In this document: positions 55,290 to 64,000 of the stretch, one piece after another
Numbering within the stretch: the first letter of the stretch is position 1
How the letters are laid out: every line of letters starts with the position of its first letter
NCBI RefSeq assembly: GCF_000142905.1
Contig: NW_013657658.1
Span: 313,769-377,768, forward strand
Source of the DNA: Thecamonas trahens ATCC 50062
Taxonomy: Eukaryota > Apusozoa > Apusomonadida > Apusomonadidae
Direction: 5' to 3'
DNA: 64,000 bases
Made by a program: the position numbers and the translations under genes
The notes under the pieces: generated by a model
Database searches by the model: none
The model's input: the letters and a program-made list of their open reading frames with translations, nothing else
What the model was told of the DNA's origin: nothing

Positions 55290-56219
55290 ATGGAGCCCTG
55301 GAGCAGACGGCCACAGTCGACGCCACCTCCGCACATGCGGTACACGACCATCACCACGGCCCGTCCGGCCACCACGCCCAACACGCTGGTCATCACCCTG
55401 GCGCGGCCTGCGGTGAAGAACGCGTTTAACCAGGCCATGTACGCCGACATGACCGCCGCCCTCGACGACGCCGCACACAGCGACGAGGTCGCGGTGGTGG
55501 TCATCACCGGCGCAGGGAGCTTCTTCTCCTCGGGCGCTGACCTCAAGGAGATGGCGGAGATGGCAGGCCCGCCGCTGGGATCGGACGACAGTGACGACGA
55601 CGACGGCGACGATAACAAGCTCGCCCGCTCTGCCGCCACTCCGCGGACCCGCGGCTGGCACGCGCCTGTCGGCCGGTTCATGTCGCGGATCATCACCTTT
55701 CCCAAGATCCTCATTGCTGCCGTCAACGGGCCGGCCGTCGGCGTCGGAGCCACCCTCCTGCTTCACTGCGATGTGGTCGTTGCCGCCGAGTCGGCCTCGA
55801 TGTGGCTCCCGTTTGCCCGCATCGCCGTCGTTCCCGAGTTCTGCTCCTCGCTCCTCTTGCCCAAGATCCTCGGGCCAAGCCTCGCCGGCGAGATGCTGTA
55901 TGCGCAGGCCAAGCTGACCGCCCCTGCCGCTGCCCGCGCGAACTGGGTCTCTACGCTTGTGCCCGAGCCGGCCGACGTCCTCCCTGCCGCCCTCGAGTGT
56001 GCGCAGCGGATGACGGCGCCGCCGCTCGCTTCCGACTCGCTCGCCCTCTTCAAGGCCATGGTCCGCGATGCCGACCGTCCTACGCTGCTCGCACTGTGCG
56101 AGCGCGAGCTGGACCTCCTCGACATGCGCATTGACAACGGCGACGTCGCCCGCGCCGCCATGGCCTTTATGATGGGCCGCGGCAGCGCCTCGGCCCTCCC
56201 GCCGCTCTCCAAGCTCTGA
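55290..56219 (+). CDS. Peroxisomal enoyl-CoA hydratase/isomerase
   Basis: 309 residues from the ATG at 55290 (a second ATG at 55335 begins the conserved part). Crotonase fold: N-A-F-N-Q-A-M (first oxyanion region), G-A-G-S-F-F-S-S-G-A-D-L-K-E-M (G-A-D-L motif), then A-A-V-N-G-P-A-V-G-V-G-A-T-L-L (second oxyanion loop), and P-E-F-C-S-S with the Glu expected in enoyl-CoA delta-isomerases (ECI2 type). An acidic insert (S-D-D-S-D-D-D-D-G-D-D) sits after the first loop. The protein ends P-L-S-K-L, a canonical PTS1, so it should act in peroxisomal beta-oxidation of unsaturated fatty acids. A general enoyl-CoA hydratase is the alternative. Confidence 0.85.
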   Translation: MEPWSRRPQSTPPPHMRYTTITTARPATTPNTLVITLARPAVKNAFNQAMYADMTAALDDAAHSDEVAVVVITGAGSFFSSGADLKEMAEMAGPPLGSDDSDDDDGDDNKLARSAATPRTRGWHAPVGRFMSRIITFPKILIAAVNGPAVGVGATLLLHCDVVVAAESASMWLPFARIAVVPEFCSSLLLPKILGPSLAGEMLYAQAKLTAPAAARANWVSTLVPEPADVLPAALECAQRMTAPPLASDSLALFKAMVRDADRPTLLALCERELDLLDMRIDNGDVARAAMAFMMGRGSASALPPLSKL

Positions 56220-56308
56220 CTCTCCCCCATGCATGCCATTGAATGGCACGTTGTCATTCAATTGAATACCAGCCTCTTGCCACGCCACACTCGTCGCTCA
56301 AGCGCAGC

Positions 56309-59300
56309 ATGCTCTCGCTGCTGGTGGCGGCGCAGGTCCGCGACCTTATCACACAGCTGCGGACCACAAACTACAACAGAAGCAAAGCACACATCAAGCA
56401 CGTACGTAACACCCCCACCACTCCCTCCCTCTTCCTTCCCCCTCCCTCCCCGTCTGCCCGCCCTCTCCCCACAACCCTTCCCCCCCCCCCCTCCCGCATT
56501 TCTCCCTTGAGCCGCGCCGCGCCACAGCCCGCGTCCCTCACCCTCGATCGTCCCCTCGCGGCCTCCATTGTCCCCGCCTCCCCCCAGGCAGGGCACAGCG
56601 CTACAGCGCCACACCCACACCCTGCAGGGACCCAGCATGGCCCTGGGCTTCCCCCTTTGCCTCTCTCTTGTCCCCCCTCCCCCCCTTCCTCCCCGCCCGG
56701 GCTAGGCTCGGTAGGGAACGTGGCTGCTACGGGCGCGGCTGTGTGGAATTTTTGGGGGTCGGTGGCAAAGAGGCGGTGGCGGTGGCGAGCTGGCGGCGAG
56801 GCCGGGCGGTGGTAGGCGGATGGCCAGAGGAGGCGAGGCGGAATGACTCACCGGGAGAGCCTGACATGCACCGCACAGCTCATCCAACTGTATGGCGTCG
56901 AGGTCCATGTGTTTGTCATCCAGACGGTGCTCCAGAAGCTCGACCTGACGCAGGTCGCTGCCCACGAACAGATTGTCAAGTTCCTTCTCCTCGCCGACGA
57001 GCTGGAGGCGCTTCCGGCCGAGTGGGCGTCGTCGATCATCTGCTTGGCGTACGCCAACGCTGTGGGGTGCGGCATGGCTATTGCCGACCTCTCGCAGCTC
57101 TCGATTGTGCTCAAGGCCAAGCTCAAGCTCCGCGTGCGGCTCGGGGTGGCGCTCGCGCAGTCGCCGGTTCCCCAGCTCAAGGCCGAGGGCATTCAGTTTG
57201 TGCGCGACACGGTGAGCGAAGTCATCCAGGCGCACTCGAACAAGGCTGGCTCAGAGCTGGCCGGCCCGCTGGGCGCGGACGAGGACCTGTGTGCCGCGCT
57301 CGCCGAGCTGCCTTCCCCCGAGCTTGGCGACCTGGTCGCTGTCCTCACTTCGGACCCAGTGCTGGAGGACTTGGTCCCGCGGCTGCGCAAGCTCAAATCG
57401 CCGGCGCTTGAGGCGCTGGCGTCGGGCCCGCCGCCGGCGCTCACTCCGCCGGCGCCGCCTGTTCTCCACAACGCCCTCATTCTCCGCTCGTCGCTGCCGG
57501 ACCACTACACGCTCGGCGGCTCGCTCGCTGCCAACGGCGCAGGCCTCGCTGCCGATGAGGCCTCCAAGCTTGGCGAGTTTATGGTCGAGCTTGGCTACGG
57601 GTGCGCCGACTCGCGCAAGGCGCTGCAGCGAGTCCTCGCCCAGGCCGCGCCTGGCGGCCTTGATGAGGCCATGGTCGGCGGCGCTCTGGCTGCCATGGCC
57701 GCCACCCTCACCACCCTCTCGCCGCCGACCTCGCTCGCGGCCATCATTCCCACCCTCCGCTCTTCGCCGTCGTCGCCGTCGTCGTCCTGGAACCTCGATG
57801 TGTTTATGGACGTGGTCAAGGCCGCCGCGCCGCACCTGGTTTGGGACAACGTTCTGCGGTCGGTCGACACGCCCAAGTTTCTGATCCACGACCAGGACGG
57901 CCTCGAGTTTCTGGTCCGCGCCTACCGGCTCGGCACCGGCTCGGCCCAAGCCTCGCTCCCGCTCTCTGTCCTCTTTGCGCACTGGACGCACACCGAGGCG
58001 CAGCTGGCCCTGCTGGCGCAGGCCGTTCTCGCGCCGCCGGACCTTGTCGACTTTGCGCGCTCCCAGCGGCTGGTCCCCATACTCGCCGACAACTTTCGGG
58101 TGATGCCCGTCGACGCCACCGACTCGACGGTGCCGAGCGGCGGCGATGACGACCCCGGCCTGCATGGGGGTGCCAACTCGGCGTGGCGGTCGCACGACCT
58201 GGTAGAAACGCTCTGCCGGCTCGGCGAGTCGCAGCACGGGGCCGAAGTCCTTGTGCTGTTTGGCCTCGGCATCGCTGATGCGCCCGAGGCGCTCCTCCTC
58301 ACCCTCTGCGCCATCCACAATTCGCGGCTGGCCTCGCTCTCGGACCTGATTTCGGACGCAAGTGCGTCGAGTGTCTCTTCGCCTACGTCTGTGACCGAGG
58401 TCTCGATCAACTCGCCGTCGCTCGCCGTGTCACTCACTTTCAACTCGGCGCTGCTTGACGTGACCGCAGCGCTGCTGCCGCGGTTCCTGGCAGCGTTTCC
58501 GGCGTCGGCGCTGCTCCTCCGCGCCCTTTGGGCAGCCGCGCCGCAGGTCATGGTCCACGGCATGGCCGCCATGTACGCGCGCTCGCCGGGCTCGCTCACC
58601 GTCATCCTCGACATTGTGCAGGACAACAAGGGCATTGCCGTTCTCCTCGATCAGGCCGAGCCTGACTTTGCCTTTGCCCTCGACATTGCCGCCCTCGCCG
58701 CCCGGCGCGACTACCTCAACCTCGACAAGTGGCTGCTGGACTCGATCTCGCGGCACGGGCCGGCCTTTATGGCGGCCTGCATCGCCTTTCTCCGCTCGCG
58801 CGCCTTTGGCGAGACGCCCGGCACCGAGCCCGGGCCCGACGGCGCGCCGCCGGCGCCTGCGCTTGTGGCCCACACCCTTGGCGACACGAGCGCGCCGGAA
58901 AAGTCGGCGCGAGCCTCGCCCGATGCCCCGCTCCCGCTTGTTCTTGCCACCGTCTCGTCGCTGTTCAAGACGCTCCAGGCCTCAGCCGCGCTCCTCCCGC
59001 CGGTCCTTGTCTCGGAGCTGCGTGTCCTCTACACGGCGTGCGTGCAGGCGAACCCGGCGCTGCTGCAAATGACGCCCGACCCGGTCGAGTCGTTTTCGCG
59101 TGAGATTGAGGCCGAGGTCAACGCCACCTTTCAGCGCATCTACAAGGGCCAACTCTCGATCGACGCCGTCGTTGCCATGCTGCAAAACTACAAGACGTCG
59201 GGCGTGACGCGCGAGCACGAGATCTTTGCCTGCATGATCCACTCGCTCTTTGACGAGTATCGCTTCTTCCCGCGCTACCCGGACAAGGAGCTGCAGACTA

Positions 59301-62300
59301 CAGGCATTCTCTTTGGCGCCCTCATCCAGAACAAGCTGGTCTCAAACATCCCGCTCGGCTACGCGCTCCGGTACGTTCTCGAAGCGCTGCGCAAGCCCGA
59401 CGGGTCCAAGATGTTCTCGTTTGGCTACTGTGCCCTCACTCAGTTTACCGCCCGCCTCCACGAGTGGCCGCAGTACTGCTCGCGCATTCTCCAGATTGCT
59501 GACATTCAGGCCAACCACCCGCAGATTGTCAACTTTATCTCGGAGATCCTTGCCAACTCGACACTGCCGGGCGCAGGATCGGACCTCGCGTCGGCAACGA
59601 CCGACGCCTCGTTCTCGCTCCCGCCGGGCATGCCGCACCTCGGCGACTCGGGCGCCTCGCCCGACGACATCGAGTCGCTAGCGTCGGGCCTCGGCCCCGC
59701 GCCTGGGCCTGATGCGCTCGCCGGAGCTGGGTCCGGCGGCGCAGAGCCGCCAGCCACCCCCTCGTTGCCCAAAATGACCAACATTGACACCCTGCTCGCT
59801 GGCCAGGCCAAGGCCGCCGCCGAGGGCGCCGAGCTTGACCAAGAGTCCAAGGACAAGATCCGGTTCATTTTCAACAACCTCTCGCGGTCGATGCTCCGCG
59901 GCAAGGCGCGCGAGCTCGAGGCCTTTCTCGAGGCCAAGCACTACACGTACCTCTGCCAGTACCTGGTGGTCAAGCGGGCTTCGATCGAGCCCAACTTTCA
60001 CGACCTCTACCTCTCGCTTCTCGACTTTCTGGACCTCCCGCAGCTGACAGCTGCCATTCTGCAGTGCACCTTTGACAACATTGCCATTCTCCTCCAGTCG
60101 GAGCTTATCAAGACCTCGAGCTCAGAGCGGAGCCTGCTGAAGAACCTCGGCTCGTGGCTCGGCCAGCTGACGCTCGCCCGTAACCGCCCGATCCTGCACA
60201 GGAACCTTGCGCTCAAGGCTCTTGTCCTCGACGCGTACTCGTCGGGCCGCCTCATTGCTGTTGTTCCGTTTGTGGCCAAGATCCTCAACGCCTCGGTCGA
60301 CTCCAAGGTCTTCCGCCCGCCCAACCCGTGGCTCATGGGCATCATCCGCCTCCTGGTCGAGCTCTACCACGTCGAGGGCCTCAAGCTCAACCTCAAGTTC
60401 CAGGTCGAGGTCCTGTGCAAGAACCTCGGCCTGGACCTGGGCTCAATCCAGCCGGCGACGCTGCTGCGGCGGCATGTGCTCGAGCTGCAGGCGGCGGCGG
60501 CCGAGTCGGGCCGCGCCGTCGCACCGCCGCCGGTGGTCCAGCCTGCCGGCGGTGCGACCAGCCCCGAGGGCGGCGCGGCCGCTGACGACAGCGCCACCTA
60601 CGAGGCGCTTGGCCCGGTGGCGCTGGCGGCGGCACAGGCCGCGTCGGGCACCGACGGTGCCGAGGCCATCATCCCCAACCTTGCGCAGTACGTCAAGGTC
60701 AACCGCGGCATCTTCCTCTTCCAGCAGCAGCCGCAGCTCAAGGGCTGCGTCCTCCTCGCCATCAACCGCGGCATCAAGGAGATGCTCGGTCCGGTAGTCA
60801 AGCGCTCGGTGACCATTGCGTGCATCTCGGCCCGCGAGATCCTGCTCAAGGACTTTGCCATGGAGCCCGAGGAGAGCAAGATGGTGACCGCGGCCCACAA
60901 CATGGTGCGGTACCTCTCGGGCTCGCTGGCGCTGGTGACGTGCAAGGAGCCGCTGCGGGTCTCGATCTCCAACCACCTGCGGTCGCTGCTGCAGGCAAAC
61001 TTGCCCGAGGCACAGCACTCGAACCTTGACACGCTGGTGGCCCTGGTGGCGCAAGACAACCTCGACCTGGCGTGTCACGTGGTGGAGCAGGCTGCGACCG
61101 AAAAGTCGATTGCCGAGATCGACGTCTCGCTCGTGCCGGCCATTTCCGTCCGGCGCAAGCACCGCGAACGGACGGGTCAGCCATACTACGACACGTCGAT
61201 CTTCAACGCGGGGCGGTACCCTAGCGCGCTGCCGGACCCGCTCCGGCCGCGGCCGGGCGGGCTGGCCGGCGACGCCTCGCGGGTGTACGCCGACTTTTCC
61301 AAGGCGCCGGCCGGCTCGTTTGCCGACTCGATCATGGCTATGGCGTTGCCGGGCGATGCGAGCGGGAGCGAGCGCGGGACGCTCGGCGTCGGCGCCGACG
61401 ACGGCGGGCTCGAGGCCGCCGACGACGAGTACGCTGCCGAGCGCGAGCGGCTAGACTCGGCCGCGTGGGTGCCGTCGCCGCTGGACTCGCCGCGGGCGCT
61501 GATGGACAAGTTTGTGCAGTACGTGGAGGAAGTGGAGCGGCTGGTCAACGCGTGCGTGGCAGCGGAGATCACGAGCGCGGCGGCGGTGCCTGCCGAGCAT
61601 CCTCTGAGTCACATCATGTCTCGGCTCCTGCTGTTCTTCCACTCGACCGAGGAGCTGGCGGTGCGGACTGAGCTGCTGTTTGGCGCGGCGCGGCGGCTGT
61701 ACAACAAGCTGTGGGAGCCGTCATCGGCTGAGGCCGCCTCGCTGCACCTGGACATTTTCGTGGCGCAGCTCCAGTCGCTGGTCATGTCGTCAGGCGTCAA
61801 GTCGTCGAACGCGCTGGCGACGGAAATCACGCGACTGCTGCTCTCGATGGAGGTCCGGCAACCGTTGTACGATACTGTGGCGAAACGCTGATTGTGGCGC
61901 GGCTGCTGGCGTTCAAGGAGCTCGATGCGCACCTCGCGCAGCAGCTGCACAAGGCGGCGAACCCGCCGCCGGGAACGTCGATTCCGCTGGCGAACGTGCT
62001 CGAGTCTGTGGTCCGGCTTCTCCACCGCTTTGCGCTCGACGAGCCGGTCATGTTCCGGGCCGACTTTCCGACGACCATCAAGGCGCTGGTGTACATCACG
62101 AGCCTTGCGCCGGGCCAGTTTGGCAACATTGAGGGCGCCTTTGCGCTCTTTGACGTGGCCAACGGTGGAACGGGAGGAGCGCCAGGCCTGGCGGCGTCGA
62201 CGCGGCTGCCGGCGCATCTCTCGTCGATGTCGGGCGTGCTTGTGGTCAACTCGTTTGCGTCGAGCTCTGCCGACCACAACGATCCGCCTGACGCGCGCGA

Positions 62301-64000
62301 GCGTGTGGCGTACGTGCTCGAGGAGTGGGCACGGCTCTCGTCGGACGCTGGTCTTGTGGGGACGGGCGCCGAGGTGGCGTGCATCATTGCCGGCCCGCTG
62401 GGGGTGGGCGAGACGCTGCACTCGCCAGACGGCGGCGAGACGCCTGCGCAGAACGCGCTGGACACCATCTTTGCGCGATACGTCCACTACCTGCAGGTGC
62501 AGAAGCTGATGGACGACGACGGCGTGGCGCCGCTCTTCTTCCGAATCGCCACCGAGATGGCGGTGGAGGCGTGGCTGGTCAAGGAGGCCGAAGGCGAGGT
62601 GGCGTGCGATGGCGTGGACGCGCTCTCGAACCTCATTCTCGGCCTCGTCAAGTGGTTCAACCGGGTGGACGGTCCGCCGCCGGCCAACTCGCCGTCCAAG
62701 GTTAATTTGCTCCGGCAAGTCCTCGCTATGGTGGTCAAGGTCCTTCTCTACGACTACGAGCGGCAGCCGATGGCGTTTAACCAAAAGCCGTACTTCCGGC
62801 TCCTCACGAACCTGCTCAACGACCTGACGACCAAATCACCGCTGCTGGACATGCTCTCGTTCCCGATTCTGTCGACCTTTTCGTCGGCGTTCCTCCAGCT
62901 GCGGCCGGAGCGAGTTCCGGGCTTTGCCTTTGCGTGGCTCGGCCTCATTTCGCACCGGTGCTTCATGCCCAAGCTCCTGTTGGCCAAGAAGGGGCTCCAG
63001 CTCCAGGGCTGGCATGTGTACCAGCACCTTGTGGTTGCCCTCCTCCGGTTCCTCAACCCGCTGCTCCGCGTAGAGGCGGGCAGCGGCGACGAGGCCGGCG
63101 ACGACGGAGACGGCGGCGACAACGACGACCCGAGTGCCAGCTTTGCGCCGGCGGTCCAGCTGCTGTACCGTGGGACGCTGCGGCTGCTGCTGGTCCTCCT
63201 GCACGACTTTCCCGAGTTCCTCTGCCAGTACCACTTTTCGTTCTGCGACGGCATTCCGCCGTCGTGCGTGCAGATGCGCAACCTGCTGCTCTCGGCCTAC
63301 CCGCGCAGCGTGCGGTTGCCGGATCCGTTTGCGCCGAACCTCAAGGTGGAGCACCTGCCTGCGCCGCGGGTCCTCTCGCAGTTCCGGGTCATTCTCACGT
63401 CGGGCGGGCTCGGCGTCGAGCTCGACAACTACCTCCACGAGCGGTCGCCGGCGTCGTTCCTCGGCTCACTCCCGTCCAAGCTCCTGCTGCCGACCAACGA
63501 CATCGACGACACGCCGTACGACGTGCGGCTGCTCAACGCGCTCGTCCTCCATCTGGGCATCTTTGCCACGTCGGCGCTGCCTGCTGGGGCGGCGATGACG
63601 ACCAACATCATTGCGCGGTCGCCGTCGATGGACGTCTTTGCCTCGCTCGCGGCAAACCTCGATCCCGAGGGCCGGTACCATCTGTTCAACGCCATTGCCA
63701 ACCAGCTGCGGTACCCCAACTCGCACACGCACTACTTTTCGTGCGTCCTTCTCCACCTCTTTGCCGAGGCGAGCTCGGACCAGATCCGCGAGCAAATCAC
63801 TCGGGTCCTCCTCGAGCGGCTCATTGTCTCGCGTCCGCACCCGTGGGGCCTCCTGGTCACCTTTAAGAAGCTGGTCAAGAACGCGAGCTACGACTTTTGG
63901 TCGTTTGGCTTTACCTCGTGCGACGCCAAGGTCGAGCAGCTGCTCGAGTCAGTCGCGCGCTCGTGCCGGGCATCAGCGCCCGGTGCCGAGATGGCGGGCG
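56309..64000 (+). CDS. CNOT1: CCR4-NOT complex scaffold subunit 1, 3' end beyond window
   Basis: Exon 1 (56309-56401) codes for a helix ending in H-I-K-H that matches the CNOT1 N-terminus (T-x-x-N-Y-x-x-S); an in-frame ATG at 56243 is an alternative start. Exon 2 begins at 56879 with L-I-Q-L-Y. Further blocks: T-F-Q-R-I-Y-K-G (59130) and the HEAT region with F-F-P-R-Y-P-D-K-E-L (tristetraprolin-type site region), the MIF4G/CAF1-binding domain (59850-60480), the DUF3819/CAF40-binding helices (60690-61060) and the C-terminal Not1 domain with N-A-I-A-N-Q-L-R-Y-P-N-S-H-T (63690). The frame breaks at AAA 61883-61885; one more A gives V-A-K-T-L-I-V-A-R. The scaffold holds CAF1/CCR4 deadenylases and NOT2/3/5. 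It is cut by the right edge just before its end. Confidence 0.93.
56402..56878 (+). other. Intron 1 of CNOT1 (477 bases)
   Basis: Donor GTACGT and acceptor CGCACAG, phase 0. It contains C-runs (about 56485-56496 and 56675-56685). Longer than the other introns seen here. Confidence 0.75.

Noticed and set aside
52594..55326. Single minus-strand open frame of 910 codons across the dehydrogenase and NDUFB9 regions
   Set aside because: Only its part at about 54465-54783 is real (NDUFB9-like exon); the rest is antisense to the dehydrogenase or spacer low complexity.

Overview
This is nuclear DNA of a free-living, GC-rich protist. The evidence is spliceosomal introns with GT-AG ends (several starting GTACGT or GTGAGC) and a purely eukaryotic gene set: Sm protein, RuvB-like ATPase, CCR4-NOT scaffold, Ski2 helicase, peroxisomal -SKL signal, complex I accessory subunit, and a seven-helix receptor fused to a lipid kinase. 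Intergenic spacers are short and many neighbouring genes converge with stops only 12 to 70 bases apart. The mix of amoebozoan-like and animal-like families (GPCR-PIPK, CARMIL, disintegrin-type cysteine repeats) would suit an apusomonad or a related early-branching flagellate; that placement is inference. Two runs of N (33487-33955 and 44635-45323) are assembly gaps.

Layout. 1-6316 (minus): most of a large cell-surface protein (Asp-box propeller, disintegrin-like cysteines, one membrane helix, long coiled coil) running off the left edge. 6855-7658 (plus): sterol desaturase/fatty acid hydroxylase. 7689-8693 (minus): AKAP7-like 2H phosphoesterase. 9052-31090 (plus): one giant gene of about 22 kb, nearly free of introns, coding for roughly 7,000 residues: ankyrin repeats with an embedded UBR-box-like zinc cluster, then RCC1 repeats, an RRM, and a calpain protease with its C2-like domain. 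31121-33486 (minus): VPS13-like C-terminal part, cut by the gap. 34027-35519 (plus): RUVBL1. 35589-38090 (minus): a second calpain-like protein whose catalytic cysteine is replaced by threonine. 38833-41307 (plus): GPCR-PIP kinase. 41320-44603 (minus): CARMIL-like leucine-rich-repeat protein, cut by the second gap. 45458-45772: SmD2. 46147-46872: short-chain dehydrogenase paralogue without its catalytic residues. 47141-50905: Ski2 helicase. 50934-51664 (minus): bacterial-type cytochrome b561 with a likely mitochondrial leader. 51665-52689: spacer with a strikingly AT-rich island. 52690-53562: intact short-chain dehydrogenase. 54279-54783 (minus): NDUFB9-like LYR protein. 55290-56219: peroxisomal enoyl-CoA isomerase/hydratase. 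56309 to the right edge: CNOT1.

The genes do not form one pathway. Themes that recur are RNA turnover and splicing (Ski2, CNOT1, SmD2), phosphoinositide and actin signalling (GPCR-PIPK, CARMIL, VPS13-like) and organelle metabolism. The two points most worth attention are the giant ankyrin/UBR-like/RCC1/RRM/calpain fusion, and the nearby pseudo-calpain. Caution: at least nine reading-frame breaks of the same sense (one base missing) lie inside conserved domains, several at homopolymers, so many breaks are probably sequence errors. An 803-base near-identical direct repeat inside the giant gene also breaks its frame.
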